Assembly (NCBI GenBank): GCA_018365995.1
Contig: JAGZIY010000019.1
Coordinates: 1 to 50,151 of the forward strand
Direction: 5' to 3'
DNA length: 50,151 bases
From: Butyricicoccus pullicaecorum
Lineage (GTDB): Bacteria > Bacillota > Clostridia > Oscillospirales > Butyricicoccaceae
Position numbers and translations under genes: made by a program
Notes under the pieces: model-generated
Database searches by the model: none
What the model saw: the letters and a program-made list of their open reading frames with translations, nothing else
What the model was told of the DNA's origin: nothing
Part shown: in pieces, positions 1-8,190 of the stretch
How the letters are laid out: every line of letters starts with the position of its first letter
Position numbering within the stretch: the first letter of the stretch is position 1

Positions 1-396
1 AACTGGATCAGGAAGATTATCTTCAACTTCCCCGTTCCTGTCAATGGTGCAGAAGTGAAAGAATTGCCCTTGGAAAATGAAACAATGGTCGAGACGGTAT
101 GCTTGTTGTCCAAACTTAATGCAAAGCAGCATATTGAAGTTGAAGTGAAGATGGACGAGCTTGATCTGACTGCTGCGGAGAGTAAGGCTACCTATGAGGA
201 AATCAAGGCGTATGTGCTGGAACATAGCGGTATGAAGGTCAGCAGTCTGTATATCGCACAGGTGAAGCAGAAGTGTGGGATTATCGAGCGAGAGAATTAT
301 AATAAGCCGAGGTCTGAGGATGCTAAGCAGCCGCAATGCCCACAGGAGAAAGAAAAGGCGATTATGGAAGCGTTGAAGCATTTTGGGATGATTTAA
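1..396 (+). CDS. C-terminal tail associated with RlmD/TrmA-type RNA methyltransferases (partial, runs in from the left edge)
   Basis: The reading frame is open from base 1, so the gene begins outside the window; a GTG at 55 is a possible but unsupported internal start. The motif VETVCLLS followed by a charged ~85-residue tail resembles the tail found after the catalytic domain of 23S rRNA (uracil-C5)-methyltransferase-like proteins, often in clostridial mobile elements. No SAM-binding or catalytic motif lies in the visible part, so the activity of the whole protein is inferred. A strong terminator follows. It could also be a free-standing copy of this tail. Confidence 0.5.
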   Translation, partial: NWIRKIIFNFPVPVNGAEVKELPLENETMVETVCLLSKLNAKQHIEVEVKMDELDLTAAESKATYEEIKAYVLEHSGMKVSSLYIAQVKQKCGIIERENYNKPRSEDAKQPQCPQEKEKAIMEALKHFGMI

Positions 397-422
397 TTGC
401 TTTTTTTTAGAAAATAATAAGG

Positions 423-475
423 ACACGCTCATCTGCGAGGAATTTTCTCCGAATGGGCGTGTTTCTTTTTCTTTT
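423..475 (+). terminator. Intrinsic terminator after the methyltransferase-like tail
   Basis: A ten-base stem (423-432 with 453-462, one G-U pair) and an inner short stem are followed by a T-rich run (463-475). It lies 26 bases after the stop codon at 396 and separates that gene from the cargo cassette starting at 599. Confidence 0.75.
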
Positions 476-527
476 TCAAATATTCGCAAGAAATTGAGAA
501 AAATCACTTATTTATTGCTGGCTTATC

Positions 528-556
528 TTGAATTCTAAAACAAGAATATGTATAAT
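528..556 (+). promoter_or_regulatory. Sigma-A-like promoter of the HTH/zinc-ribbon/SPFH/AbiH cassette
   Basis: TTGAAT (528-533), a 17-base spacer and a consensus TATAAT (551-556) stand 42 bases ahead of the HTH gene start at 599. No terminator is evident until 4621, so one transcript could cover four genes. Confidence 0.65.
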
Positions 557-598
557 GGATTTGAGAAAGTTAAAATGTGGATTTAGAAAGAGTGCACT

Positions 599-811
599 AT
601 GAAAATAAGTTATAAAAAATTATGGATACGCTTAATTGAAAAAGAAATCTCTCCGGCTACACTCCGGAAAGACTTGAATATAGCTACGGGAACAATGACA
701 AAATTGCGACGTAATGAAGAAGTGGCACTTTCTGTGCTTTTGCGTATATGTGAGTATTTAGATTGCAACATCGGCGATATATGCGATGCTGTAAAAGTAG
801 ATGAAGAATAA
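599..811 (+). CDS. Small Cro/CI-type helix-turn-helix regulator
   Basis: The 70-aa protein is a single lambda-repressor-like HTH domain of the short YozG/HTH_26 type: recognition-helix region around residues 24-38 (TGTMTKLRRNE) and the usual C-terminal ICEYLDCNIGDIC. It has no second domain. It is the first gene after the promoter at 528-556 and lies 15 bases before the zinc-ribbon gene, so it is probably the autoregulator of the cassette. Such small regulators are typical of mobile elements. The operator was not identified. Confidence 0.75.
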   Translation: MKISYKKLWIRLIEKEISPATLRKDLNIATGTMTKLRRNEEVALSVLLRICEYLDCNIGDICDAVKVDEE

Positions 812-826
812 GAGGAGGTAAAGCAA

Positions 827-2194
827 ATGCCGTTTTGTGCGAAGTGCGGTAAAGAAATACAGGAGGGGGCAAAATTCTGTGCTGGATGCGGTACACCTAT
901 CTCAAACGATGTTAACCGTGAAAGCAACAAAAGAGAGTTTGTATATGAAGGAGAAATACATAAATGCCCGAATTGTGGTGAGGTTATACACTCATTTGTT
1001 TCAATTTGTCCAGCCTGCGGATTTGAACTAAATAGTAAGCGTGTAAGCTCGGTACTGCAAGATTTTATCAAAGAGGTCAATGAATGTGAACGAATTATCG
1101 CAAGTAGTCCACAAGCTGGGAAAACCGGTTGGGCATCTTGGAGTAAAAGCAAACGCTTTTGGTGGGTTATACTGAACATCATCTTCGTTTGTATTCCGTT
1201 AGCAATATATATTGCGCTACCTCTTGTGATGGTAAAATCAACGCCAAAATTGACCAAAGAAGAAAAAAGGATGGCTTCCTTGATTGAGAATTTCCCATTT
1301 CCGAATGATCGTGAATCTATTCTTAGTGCATTGGTGTTTTCTAAGGAAAAAATTGACTTCATTTCAAAAGAAACAATCAATCGCAAGAATGCCTATTGGA
1401 TGCGCCTTTGGTGTGCAAAAGCTGAACAACTAAAACAAAAGGCTGATATGCTCTTTCCGAACGATTCCATCGTTAAAGAAAGCTATGCCGAGATTTACGC
1501 AGACGAGTCCCTTGTTAATAAAATATTGAGATTCAAGGCAATCGCTGGTTTAGTTATTTTGATTGCTGCTATCGTTTTTCTATTTGTTCGGAATGGAACA
1601 TTCGATGATATTAAGGTGGCAAATACACCTGTAGATATTCCCGAAACCGAGTTGAGTGTTTTAATGCCGCAAATCAAAGATGGCAAAGGTGAAGTGGTGA
1701 CAAACAATTCAGAATATTTTTCGGTAACATATTACGGCGTATCGGAATCTGAATTTGAAGCCTACAAAAAGGATTGCGAAAATCGTGGGTTCACCATTGA
1801 CTGCCAGAATACTGGTTCTCTATTTGATGCGTATAATGAAGATGGATACAATATTCGTATTACATATTACTCAGCCGAAATGCACATTACGGTTTCTGAT
1901 GACCTTGAAATGCGCACCATTGTATGGCCGAGTTCGGAAGTGGCAGATTTGTTGCCTAAACCTAAATCGGACTACGGAAACATTTCTTCTTCGAGTGACA
2001 CTTGCCTAATTATATACATTGGAAATATGACAATGGATGATTACGCTGAGTACGTTAATGAATGTATCCAGAAAGGCTTTGCGAAAGATATGTCACAAAC
2101 AGATGACCATTATCATGCAGATAATGAAGACGGATATCATGTGTTAGTTGAATACAGAGGCTTTGATACGGTCTTTATCAGGATTGATGACTAA
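827..2194 (+). CDS. Double zinc-ribbon, two-TM membrane protein with DUF6591-like C-terminus
   Basis: Two zinc ribbons open the protein: C4/C7/C18/C21 and C47/C50/C61/C64. Hydrophobic segments at about 111-136 and 236-254 predict two membrane passes with a charged cytoplasmic loop between. The C-terminal ~185 residues hold two related modules (ending NEDGYNIRITYY and NEDGYHVLVEYR) that match my knowledge of DUF6591. The ribosome binding site GGAGG is at 813-817. It sits between an HTH gene and an SPFH-GYF gene 23 bases downstream. Zinc ribbon plus membrane segments suggests a sensor or scaffold at the membrane; no enzymatic motif is seen. Confidence 0.7.
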   Translation: MPFCAKCGKEIQEGAKFCAGCGTPISNDVNRESNKREFVYEGEIHKCPNCGEVIHSFVSICPACGFELNSKRVSSVLQDFIKEVNECERIIASSPQAGKTGWASWSKSKRFWWVILNIIFVCIPLAIYIALPLVMVKSTPKLTKEEKRMASLIENFPFPNDRESILSALVFSKEKIDFISKETINRKNAYWMRLWCAKAEQLKQKADMLFPNDSIVKESYAEIYADESLVNKILRFKAIAGLVILIAAIVFLFVRNGTFDDIKVANTPVDIPETELSVLMPQIKDGKGEVVTNNSEYFSVTYYGVSESEFEAYKKDCENRGFTIDCQNTGSLFDAYNEDGYNIRITYYSAEMHITVSDDLEMRTIVWPSSEVADLLPKPKSDYGNISSSSDTCLIIYIGNMTMDDYAEYVNECIQKGFAKDMSQTDDHYHADNEDGYHVLVEYRGFDTVFIRIDD

Positions 2195-2217
2195 AAAATA
2201 TTTTGTGAGGTATAGAT

Positions 2218-3588
2218 ATGGGATTATTTGATAGAAACAGCCGTAAAGGCGGTCTAATGGACGAAATACGTTGTGATGAGCCTTCGTATCTCATTTGGAA
2301 ATGGCATCCATCTGGTTCTCAGGTAGGTACAAACAATAGAGAAAATGCTATTCGCTGGGGTTCTTCCTTAAGAGTGAAAGATGGTGAAGTTGCAGTTTTT
2401 GTTTATAAACAGAAAAACGGAACGATACAGGATTTCATTGTCGGGCCTTTTGACCAGACCATCAAGACTGCAAACTTTCCCGTTTTGGCAAGCATTGTAG
2501 GACTGGCATATGAAGGTGGTACCCCATTTCAGGCAGAGGTTTATTTCATCAATCTCGCTCGCATTATTCAAGTAAAGTTCGGCGTGCCATTCTTTGATGT
2601 GTATGACCCAAGATTTGCTGATTTCGGCGTTCCTGTTGCTGTCAGAGGTACTGTCAGTTTCGGTATTGCCGATTATCGTGAGTTCATCAAATTACATAGA
2701 CTTAGCACATTTAACCTTGACGATTTCCAAAAACAAATTCGTGATGCGGTCAACCGTTATGTGAAGGACACTGTTGCTAACGCTCCCGCTGCCCATAACA
2801 TTCCTGTTGTCCAGATTGAAAGCAGGACGGCACAAATTAACGATGTCGTGGAATATGACCTTAGTGAAAGATTGAAAGAAACTTTCGGCGTGGTTGTATC
2901 CGGTATTGATATTGGTGCGATTGAAATTGATAAGACCAGCGACGGATACCGGCAGCTTATGAGTGTAACCCGAGACCTTGCCGGTGCAACCGCTACGGCG
3001 AAAGCAGAAGCGGAGATCAAAGATATTCATGCAAAGCAGCGTATTGAAGCTGAACACTATGAAGGCACTCTCCGTATCCAGCGTGAAGAAGGACAGTATG
3101 CACAGCACAAGCAAACACAGACTGCAAACTTCGGAGCTTTCCAGGTTGAGAAACAAGCGGAGGTTGGTGTTGCCGGTGCGCAAGCCCTTGGCCAGATGGG
3201 AGCGAATGGGGCCGGTGATGTAAACCTTAGCGGTGGTGGCGATGGTTTTAACATGGCAGCTATGATGGCAAGTATGGCTGTCGGTGGTGCTGTGGGGCAG
3301 AATATCGCTGGTGCGATGAATAACATGATGGGGGGGATCAATCAGCAAGCAACTCTAGGTGCTGTACCTCCTCCCATTCCTACTGTGGCATATCATGTGG
3401 CTGTCAATGGACAAGCTGCTGGTCCTTTTGAGATGACGGTTTTGACTCAAATGGTTGTTGCTGGACAGCTTACCGCCGATAGCTTGGTATGGAAAAATGG
3501 CATGGCACAATGGGCGAAAGCTGGAACAGTGGACGAGCTGAAAGGCTTGTTTGCAAATGCGATGCCGCCTATCCCACCACAAGGATAA
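2218..3588 (+). CDS. SPFH (band 7)-GYF_2 domain protein, YdjI-like
   Basis: The 456-aa product has an N-terminal SPFH/band-7-like domain (about residues 40-245, with YVKDTVANAP and GVVVSGIDIGAIEID), a coiled helical stretch rich in Ala/Glu/Lys, a Gly/Met/Ala-rich segment near 330-375, and a C-terminal GYF_2 domain (about 392-447, AAGPFEMTVLTQMV ... LVWKNGMAQWAKA). Members of this family are often annotated as virion core protein and include Bacillus subtilis YdjI, tied to membrane stress. SPFH proteins form ring-like membrane assemblies. Here it follows a zinc-ribbon membrane protein and precedes AbiH, so a membrane-linked stress or defence role is inferred. Confidence 0.8.
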   Translation: MGLFDRNSRKGGLMDEIRCDEPSYLIWKWHPSGSQVGTNNRENAIRWGSSLRVKDGEVAVFVYKQKNGTIQDFIVGPFDQTIKTANFPVLASIVGLAYEGGTPFQAEVYFINLARIIQVKFGVPFFDVYDPRFADFGVPVAVRGTVSFGIADYREFIKLHRLSTFNLDDFQKQIRDAVNRYVKDTVANAPAAHNIPVVQIESRTAQINDVVEYDLSERLKETFGVVVSGIDIGAIEIDKTSDGYRQLMSVTRDLAGATATAKAEAEIKDIHAKQRIEAEHYEGTLRIQREEGQYAQHKQTQTANFGAFQVEKQAEVGVAGAQALGQMGANGAGDVNLSGGGDGFNMAAMMASMAVGGAVGQNIAGAMNNMMGGINQQATLGAVPPPIPTVAYHVAVNGQAAGPFEMTVLTQMVVAGQLTADSLVWKNGMAQWAKAGTVDELKGLFANAMPPIPPQG

Positions 3589-3660
3589 ACATTTTAAAGT
3601 TCCACTCCATAACCGCAATGTGTTATGGGGTGGTTTAGGGTGTCGTTTAGAAGGGGTATT

Positions 3661-4548
3661 ATGGGAACTTTATATATAATCGGAAATGGGTTTGATTTGT
3701 ATTTTAAGTTGAAAACGAGAACAAATCATTTTGTAGAGTACCTTAAAGCTCAGCCTGTATATAACGAAGTCGGTAACGCATTTGAGGTACTTGGCTGTTA
3801 TGGGGCTGATTGGTATGAATATGAGCAATCTCTAAACGATATTGACTTGGATGAAATTCAATTTCAGAATGAAATCCAGCCGGACTATTTATCTGATCGA
3901 GAATCGGATAGAGACGGTGGCATACTGAATATGCAAATGTATGTGGACAGTCTTAGAGAAGCTATCGAATCAGCTTTAATACAAATGGTGATTGCGGCAA
4001 ACAATGACATATTTGCGTTGAGTAGGTACTACCAACCGCCCCAATTATTCAAAGCAGAAGATGCCATATTAACATTCAATTACACATCTACGATAGAGCT
4101 GCTTTTCGATGTACCACGAACAGTGCCTATATGCCACATACATGGCTGCTACGACCAAGGTAGTCCGTTGGTATTTGGGTACAGAAATAATAAAAACAGC
4201 TACGCCAGAGCATGGGCTGATATTGATGAAGAACACTGGGATTATTATATTGCCCAACAAAGGGAAGCTGTATATACCTTTTATGCAAATTGGGAGAAAA
4301 AACTCAAAATTAAAAACTTGATGTCCTTTTTGTCATGTTGTAGAGGAATAGACCGAGTGGTTGTTTTAGGACATTCAATGAGTGCTGTTGATGCTGAGTA
4401 TATGGAACAAGTGGAAACATACCTCAACCCTAATGTTTGGGAGGTATCGTATTACAATCCGGATGATATTGCAAGGGTGCAGTCACACGGGTATTCTTTT
4501 CAAAGGAAAATGCATTTTGCGACACTGGATACTCTCTTAAATAGGTAA
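3661..4548 (+). CDS. AbiH-family abortive infection protein
   Basis: The start at 3661 is chosen because AAGGGG lies just upstream and because AbiH proteins begin close to the motif seen here (MGTLYIIGNGFDL); an ATG at 3625 would add 12 untypical residues. Further AbiH-type motifs are LTFNYTSTIE, CHIHGCYDQGSPLVFG and VVVLGHSMSAVDAEY. The 295 residues are slightly shorter than lactococcal AbiH. AbiH is known to stop phage propagation by abortive infection, mechanism unresolved. It is the last gene of the cassette and is followed by a terminator at 4621. Confidence 0.85.
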   Translation: MGTLYIIGNGFDLYFKLKTRTNHFVEYLKAQPVYNEVGNAFEVLGCYGADWYEYEQSLNDIDLDEIQFQNEIQPDYLSDRESDRDGGILNMQMYVDSLREAIESALIQMVIAANNDIFALSRYYQPPQLFKAEDAILTFNYTSTIELLFDVPRTVPICHIHGCYDQGSPLVFGYRNNKNSYARAWADIDEEHWDYYIAQQREAVYTFYANWEKKLKIKNLMSFLSCCRGIDRVVVLGHSMSAVDAEYMEQVETYLNPNVWEVSYYNPDDIARVQSHGYSFQRKMHFATLDTLLNR

Positions 4549-4620
4549 TTGTTGCGGTGTGATTTTTACATAAGAATCCGCACAACCAACTATATATGAG
4601 TTATGCGTGCGGTAAAAAAT

Positions 4621-4673
4621 CTCGCAGATTTCATTCCCATTATGGGATGAGGTCTGTGGGATTTTTGTGTTTT
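4621..4673 (+). terminator. Intrinsic terminator after AbiH
   Basis: A long imperfect stem (4621-4638 with 4643-4659, tight ATTATG-type loop) is followed by ATTTTTGTGTTTT. It closes the cassette that begins at 599. Confidence 0.65.
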
Positions 4674-4920
4674 CGGGGAGTGTACAATATACAAGCCGAG
4701 GAAAGTTTGTATATACACAGGTAACGAAAACAGGGGTGTCCAGGGGGGGACAATCCCTCGGCTCTAGGTTTCCAATAGGAGCAAGCAGCATCCCTGTTGG
4801 CACACGATTTTTCGTAGGAATGACTTAGCGTGTTATGCCTTTGCTTCCAAGGAAAAATCCGCCTGACCGGAAAGGGAAAACGATGTATATATAAGACTCC
4901 GTCTCGCCATAGCGAAACGA
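4674..4920. other. Non-coding stretch with several nested inverted repeats
   Basis: No gene is supported here between the convergent AbiH and XRE genes. Inverted pairs are visible: GTGT..ATATACAA (4680-4694) with TTGTATATACAC (4707-4718); GCCGAGG (4695-4701) with CCTCGGC (4756-4762); AACAGGG (4729-4735) with CCCTGTT (4792-4798). The nested order suggests a folded RNA or a site acted on as DNA. Confidence 0.35.
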
Positions 4921-5748
4921 TTATTCTTCGTCCTCTGTAGGCAACTCTAACATTTGTTTTGTAAGCTGCTGAAGCAGCGCAGATGTGGATTTATCCATAG
5001 GAATCACTTTTCCAACATAGGCAGCCATAGCGGCTGATACATCATCGGTGGTCAGCTCAGATTGCGGTTTGTCCAGTAGTGAATCACGGATGCCCTTCAC
5101 AGCTTCTGCCGTAGCGATTGCTCCGGTAGGCTGTTGTGCTGTTACGTCCTCTTTGATTTCTCGGATAATTTTCATCAGAATGTTCTTGATTTTCTCAACA
5201 TCCGCTTCATTGCTCTGAATTTTTGCGGAGTTCAGGAAGCTTATATCCTTGATGAGTTCTGCCCGTTTGGATGGCTCAGCGCTCATCAGTTCAGCCAGCG
5301 GCTCGGTGGCAAGGTCAATGATCTGATTTCTTGCCATAATTCCGTTAGCAATTGTATTATTAAAATAGTTTTTTATCAGTGTGCAAAGCTTCGGAAATTG
5401 CTCATGCTCTAAAAGTCGATTTAGTATATCCGGATCAATGGTTTTCAAAATTAGTCTGCGGATTACTTCTTCTGATAATCCAAGCTGAGAAATATCATAA
5501 CTTTTAGGAACACTGATGGGAGTCAGGCAAAGCAGATAATCTGTTGAAACATGAAAAATTTTAGCCAGAGATATTAAAAGAGAACTGCCAATATTGGTTG
5601 TTTCTCCACTCTCTAATCGGCTAATCTGAGAGTGCGCAACAAATATTTTTTCTGCCAGTTCTTTTTGGCTCCATCCCCTATCCTGTCTCAATAAACGGAC
5701 ACGATAAGAGGTGGTGTTTTCTGGTTCATCATCATAATTTTTCTTCAC
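4921..5748 (-). CDS. XRE-family transcriptional regulator with long C-terminal domain
   Basis: Residues ~15-75 form a Cro/CI HTH (QDRGWSQKELAEKIFVAHSQ .. ISRLESGETTNIG). About 200 further residues are helical and of unknown function. Translation starts at GTG (5748-5746) behind AAGGGGGTG. It is divergent from the replication/mobilization genes at 6054 onward and has a good promoter with a palindrome at the -35 region, so it probably represses itself and possibly the primase operon. This type of regulator is common in clostridial integrative elements. Confidence 0.75.
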   Translation of the reverse strand: MKKNYDDEPENTTSYRVRLLRQDRGWSQKELAEKIFVAHSQISRLESGETTNIGSSLLISLAKIFHVSTDYLLCLTPISVPKSYDISQLGLSEEVIRRLILKTIDPDILNRLLEHEQFPKLCTLIKNYFNNTIANGIMARNQIIDLATEPLAELMSAEPSKRAELIKDISFLNSAKIQSNEADVEKIKNILMKIIREIKEDVTAQQPTGAIATAEAVKGIRDSLLDKPQSELTTDDVSAAMAAYVGKVIPMDKSTSALLQQLTKQMLELPTEDEE

Positions 5749-5774
5749 AATAGCACCCCCTTATCTTTGTGTTT

Positions 5775-5803
5775 ATTATAATCTATCCTGTGCAAATTTG
5801 CAA
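5775..5803 (-). promoter_or_regulatory. Promoter and candidate operator of the XRE gene
   Basis: On the minus strand TTGCAA (5803-5798), a 17-base spacer and TATAAT (5780-5775) give a near-consensus promoter. A perfect 12-base palindrome TGCAAATTTGCA (5791-5802) overlaps the -35 box, a natural place for autorepression. Confidence 0.75.
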
Positions 5804-5830
5804 TTTTTCAAGTTCATACTTTCCGTATTT

Positions 5831-5867
5831 GCGGCTTTCGTGGATAAACGAGAGCCGCTTATTTTTT
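5831..5867 (+). terminator. Intrinsic terminator upstream of the primase gene (possible attenuator)
   Basis: GCGGCTTTCGT (5831-5841) pairs with ACGAGAGCCGC (5848-5858) around a six-base loop and is followed by TTATTTTTT. No forward gene precedes it within 1 kb, so it may end a short leader transcript ahead of the primase at 6054. The rest of 5749-6053 holds only a short inverted pair (CTTGGC 5876-5881, GCCAAG 5931-5936). Confidence 0.6.
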
Positions 5868-6053
5868 GCATTACACTTGGCTTAACGATCGATCGGAACA
5901 ACTGAATGACCGTCCAGACCGAGATAAACCGCCAAGACTTTCTCAAAATGAACGAGCGCCTCGTAAGGGGACGACACAGCGCCGAGCAGGGTTGCCTGTC
6001 AGGAAACGGAATGGGTAGAACGGCTTAATAAAAACCAAGCAGGAGGATTATGA

Positions 6054-6473
6054 GTGAGTATTTTTGAAACTGTGAAAGCGACTATCTCCGTTAGACAGGC
6101 TGCTGAATGTTACGGATTGAAATTGAACCGCAACAATATGGTCTGCTGTCCCTTCCACGATGACCGACACCCAAGCATGAAGTTGAACGAGGATTATTTC
6201 TTCTGCTTCGGCTGCGGAGCCAAGGGAGATGTGATTGACTTTGTGGTAAGTCTGTTTGATCTAAGCGGCTATGAAGCGGCACAAAAGTTAGTTACGGACT
6301 TCGGACTTGATCCGAAACCGCCCAATGCAGCAGCAATGGCAAAACCCAAACGTCCTCATATCCGTCAGTTCCGGGAGGACGAAATGCTCTGCTTTCGTGT
6401 GCTGTCGGATTATCTGCATCTGTTGGAAGAATGGAAAGTACGGTATGCACCTAAGACACCGGAAAATGCCTGA
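6054..6473 (+). CDS. CHC2 zinc-finger primase N-domain protein
   Basis: The 139-aa protein carries the DnaG-type zinc finger C32-x2-H35 ... C51-x2-C54 (CPFHDDRHPS, CFGCGAKGDVIDF). It starts at GTG 6054 with AGGAGG seven bases upstream. Proteins of this kind prime replication of integrative elements together with the helicase encoded next. It ends soon after LEEWKVRYAPKTPE; related proteins I recall continue somewhat further, so the C-terminus may be trimmed. The stop is one base before the next ATG at 6475, indicating translational coupling. Confidence 0.85.
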   Translation: MSIFETVKATISVRQAAECYGLKLNRNNMVCCPFHDDRHPSMKLNEDYFFCFGCGAKGDVIDFVVSLFDLSGYEAAQKLVTDFGLDPKPPNAAAMAKPKRPHIRQFREDEMLCFRVLSDYLHLLEEWKVRYAPKTPENA

Positions 6474-6474
6474 T

Positions 6475-7822
6475 ATGAATCTGCCTGTCTGGTTCGACGG
6501 GCAGAACATCAACGAAGCTCTGTTTTGTGAAGAATTCCTGCAAGAGCGCAGAATCATCTTCACAAACAGGGCTTTCTTTACGCCCAATGGACGGGTAACA
6601 GATGATATTGTCCTGCGGGGCGAGGTTTACGAAAAGCTGAAAAACTACACCATCAGCAGCGTACCGCAGAAGATCAAAAATATCATGGAATTGCTGAAAC
6701 TGGAAGCAATGGTTGATGATTTTCCTCCGCAGCCTGACCGCATCCATGTTGCCAACGGAACACTCATGCTGGATGGGAGATTTATTGAGGGGGAAAAAGG
6801 AAATCGTACAGAGCCGCTTGCCTGTTTCTTACAATCCAAACGCTGCTGCACCTGCTCTGTGGCTGAACTTTCTGGATGGTTTGCTCTATGAAGAAGATAT
6901 ACCTACCTTGCAGGAGTTTATCGGCTATTGCCTGATTCCCTCCAACAAAGGACAGCGGATGATGGTCATTAAGGGCAACGGCGGCGAGGGCAAATCTCAA
7001 ATCGGAGCGGTGCTTTCGACTATCTTTGGAATAAACATGAAAGACGGCAGCATCGGCAAGATTTCTGAAAACCGCTTTGCCCGTGCCGATCTGGAACACA
7101 TCCTGCTGTGTGTGGATGATGATATGCGAATGGAAGCCCTGCGCCAGACCAACTATGTAAAGTCCATCGTAACAGCACAGGGCAAGATGGATTTGGAACG
7201 CAAAGGCAAGCAGAGTTATCAGGGATGGATGTTCGCACGGCTGCTTGCGTTCAGTAACGGCGATCTGCAAGCTCTGTATGACCGCAGCGATGGTTTTTAC
7301 CGCAGACAGCTTGTGCTGACAACCAAGGAGAAACCCGTGGATAGGGCTGACGATCCTGACCTTGCCGAGAAGATGAAAGGTGAAGCGGAAGGGATTTTTC
7401 TTTGGGCATTTGAAGGTTTGCAGCGGCTTGTTGCAAACAACTTTAAGTTTACGGAGAGTGAGCGCATCCGTGCAAACCGGGAAGCGGTCAAGCGTGATAA
7501 TAACAATATTTTTGACTTCATGGATTCCGAAGGGTATATCCGGCGCAAGGCGGATGCTTCCATCAGTTCTAAAGATTTTTATGCGGTTTATCGGCTGTGG
7601 TGCGAGGAAAACTCTCTTGCCCCTCTGAAATCTCGCAGCTTCAGCGATGCTATGGTTGCCAATGCAAAGAAATTCGATCTGGAGCATTGCAATAACATTA
7701 CCAATTTTGCCGGACGGCGGGTATGGGGATTTATGGGTGTAGAAGCTGTGGCTCGACCTAATATAAACGGGTTTTACGACGTTTCGCCATGTACGTACGT
7801 ACCGGAGGAGTGGCGGGATTGA
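6475..7822 (+). pseudogene. D5/P4-type primase-helicase, interrupted by a one-base frameshift
   Basis: From ATG 6475 the frame encodes MNLPVWFDGQNINEALF up to GRFIEG near 6790. The family sequence then continues in the +1 frame (KKEIVQSRLPVSYNPN...) to the stop at 7822. Removing one G from the run GGGGG at 6789-6793 restores a single protein of about 448 aa. The second part has a Walker A motif (KGNGGEGKSQ), an acidic Walker B (LLCVDDDM) and FSNGDLQALYDRSDGFYRR, as in SF3/P4-type element helicases. Either the gene is broken or the run was misread. It acts with the CHC2 primase. Confidence 0.8.
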
Positions 7823-7853
7823 TTTTTGCCGTTTTTGCTCTGTACGTATGTAC
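7790..7853. repeat. Two copies of a 13-base TGTACGTAYGTAC repeat
   Basis: TGTACGTACGTAC (7790-7802, over the end of the helicase gene) recurs as TGTACGTATGTAC (7841-7853). Both are nearly self-complementary. They lie between the replication gene and oriT and could bind a replication or relaxosome protein. Confidence 0.4.
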
Positions 7854-7873
7854 GCAGCTTTTGAGCGTAAAAC

Positions 7874-7939
7874 GCTCCTTAATAGAAACAGCAGCCTTTC
7901 TGTTGCAGGGATTGGCTGTTGTTTCTATGTCCACGGAGC
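7874..7939. repeat. Large stem-loop between the helicase gene and oriT
   Basis: ATAGAAACAGCAGCC (7882-7896) pairs with GGCTGTTGTTTCTAT (7914-7928) with one wobble, and GCTCC (7874-7878) with GGAGC (7935-7939) extends it. No T-run follows. The rest of 7823-8100 has no supportable gene. Confidence 0.5.
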
Positions 7940-8100
7940 TTCGGAAAGGGATGTTTCGCAGAACAGTTTCATGCAGACGGGTGACCATGGGAAAAGTTGC
8001 AGACATTTTTGCCTTGGTCAGCAGAGGTCGCAGCAGCGACCGCATACCCCTCCGGAGGAGCCCTCGGAGAGCCCACGGCACTTTGCAGCCAGTATGGATG

Positions 8101-8128
8101 AAAGTGTTATAGTGGGTTATTACACTTT
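8101..8128 (+). other. Candidate MobV-family origin of transfer (oriT)
   Basis: AAAGTGT (8101-8107) and ACACTTT (8122-8128) flank TATAGTGGGTTATT. The core TAGTGGG/TTA closely resembles the nick region of pMV158-type oriT sites (TAGTGTG/TTATACTTT), and MobV oriTs lie just upstream of their mob gene, as here (relaxase start at 8191). The predicted nick would be after TAGTGGG, about position 8116/8117. Family knowledge plus direct sequence resemblance. Confidence 0.7.
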
Positions 8129-8190
8129 GAAAAAGTGCCGCTCTCCAGCCCTCCGCTGTCTGCAAATCTCAAGGAAAGGACAAAAAATCT

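Noticed and set aside
6780..6800. Programmed -1 frameshift (A AAA AGG) in the helicase gene
   Set aside because: The downstream frame is +1 relative to the upstream one, so -1 slippage would not produce the full protein.
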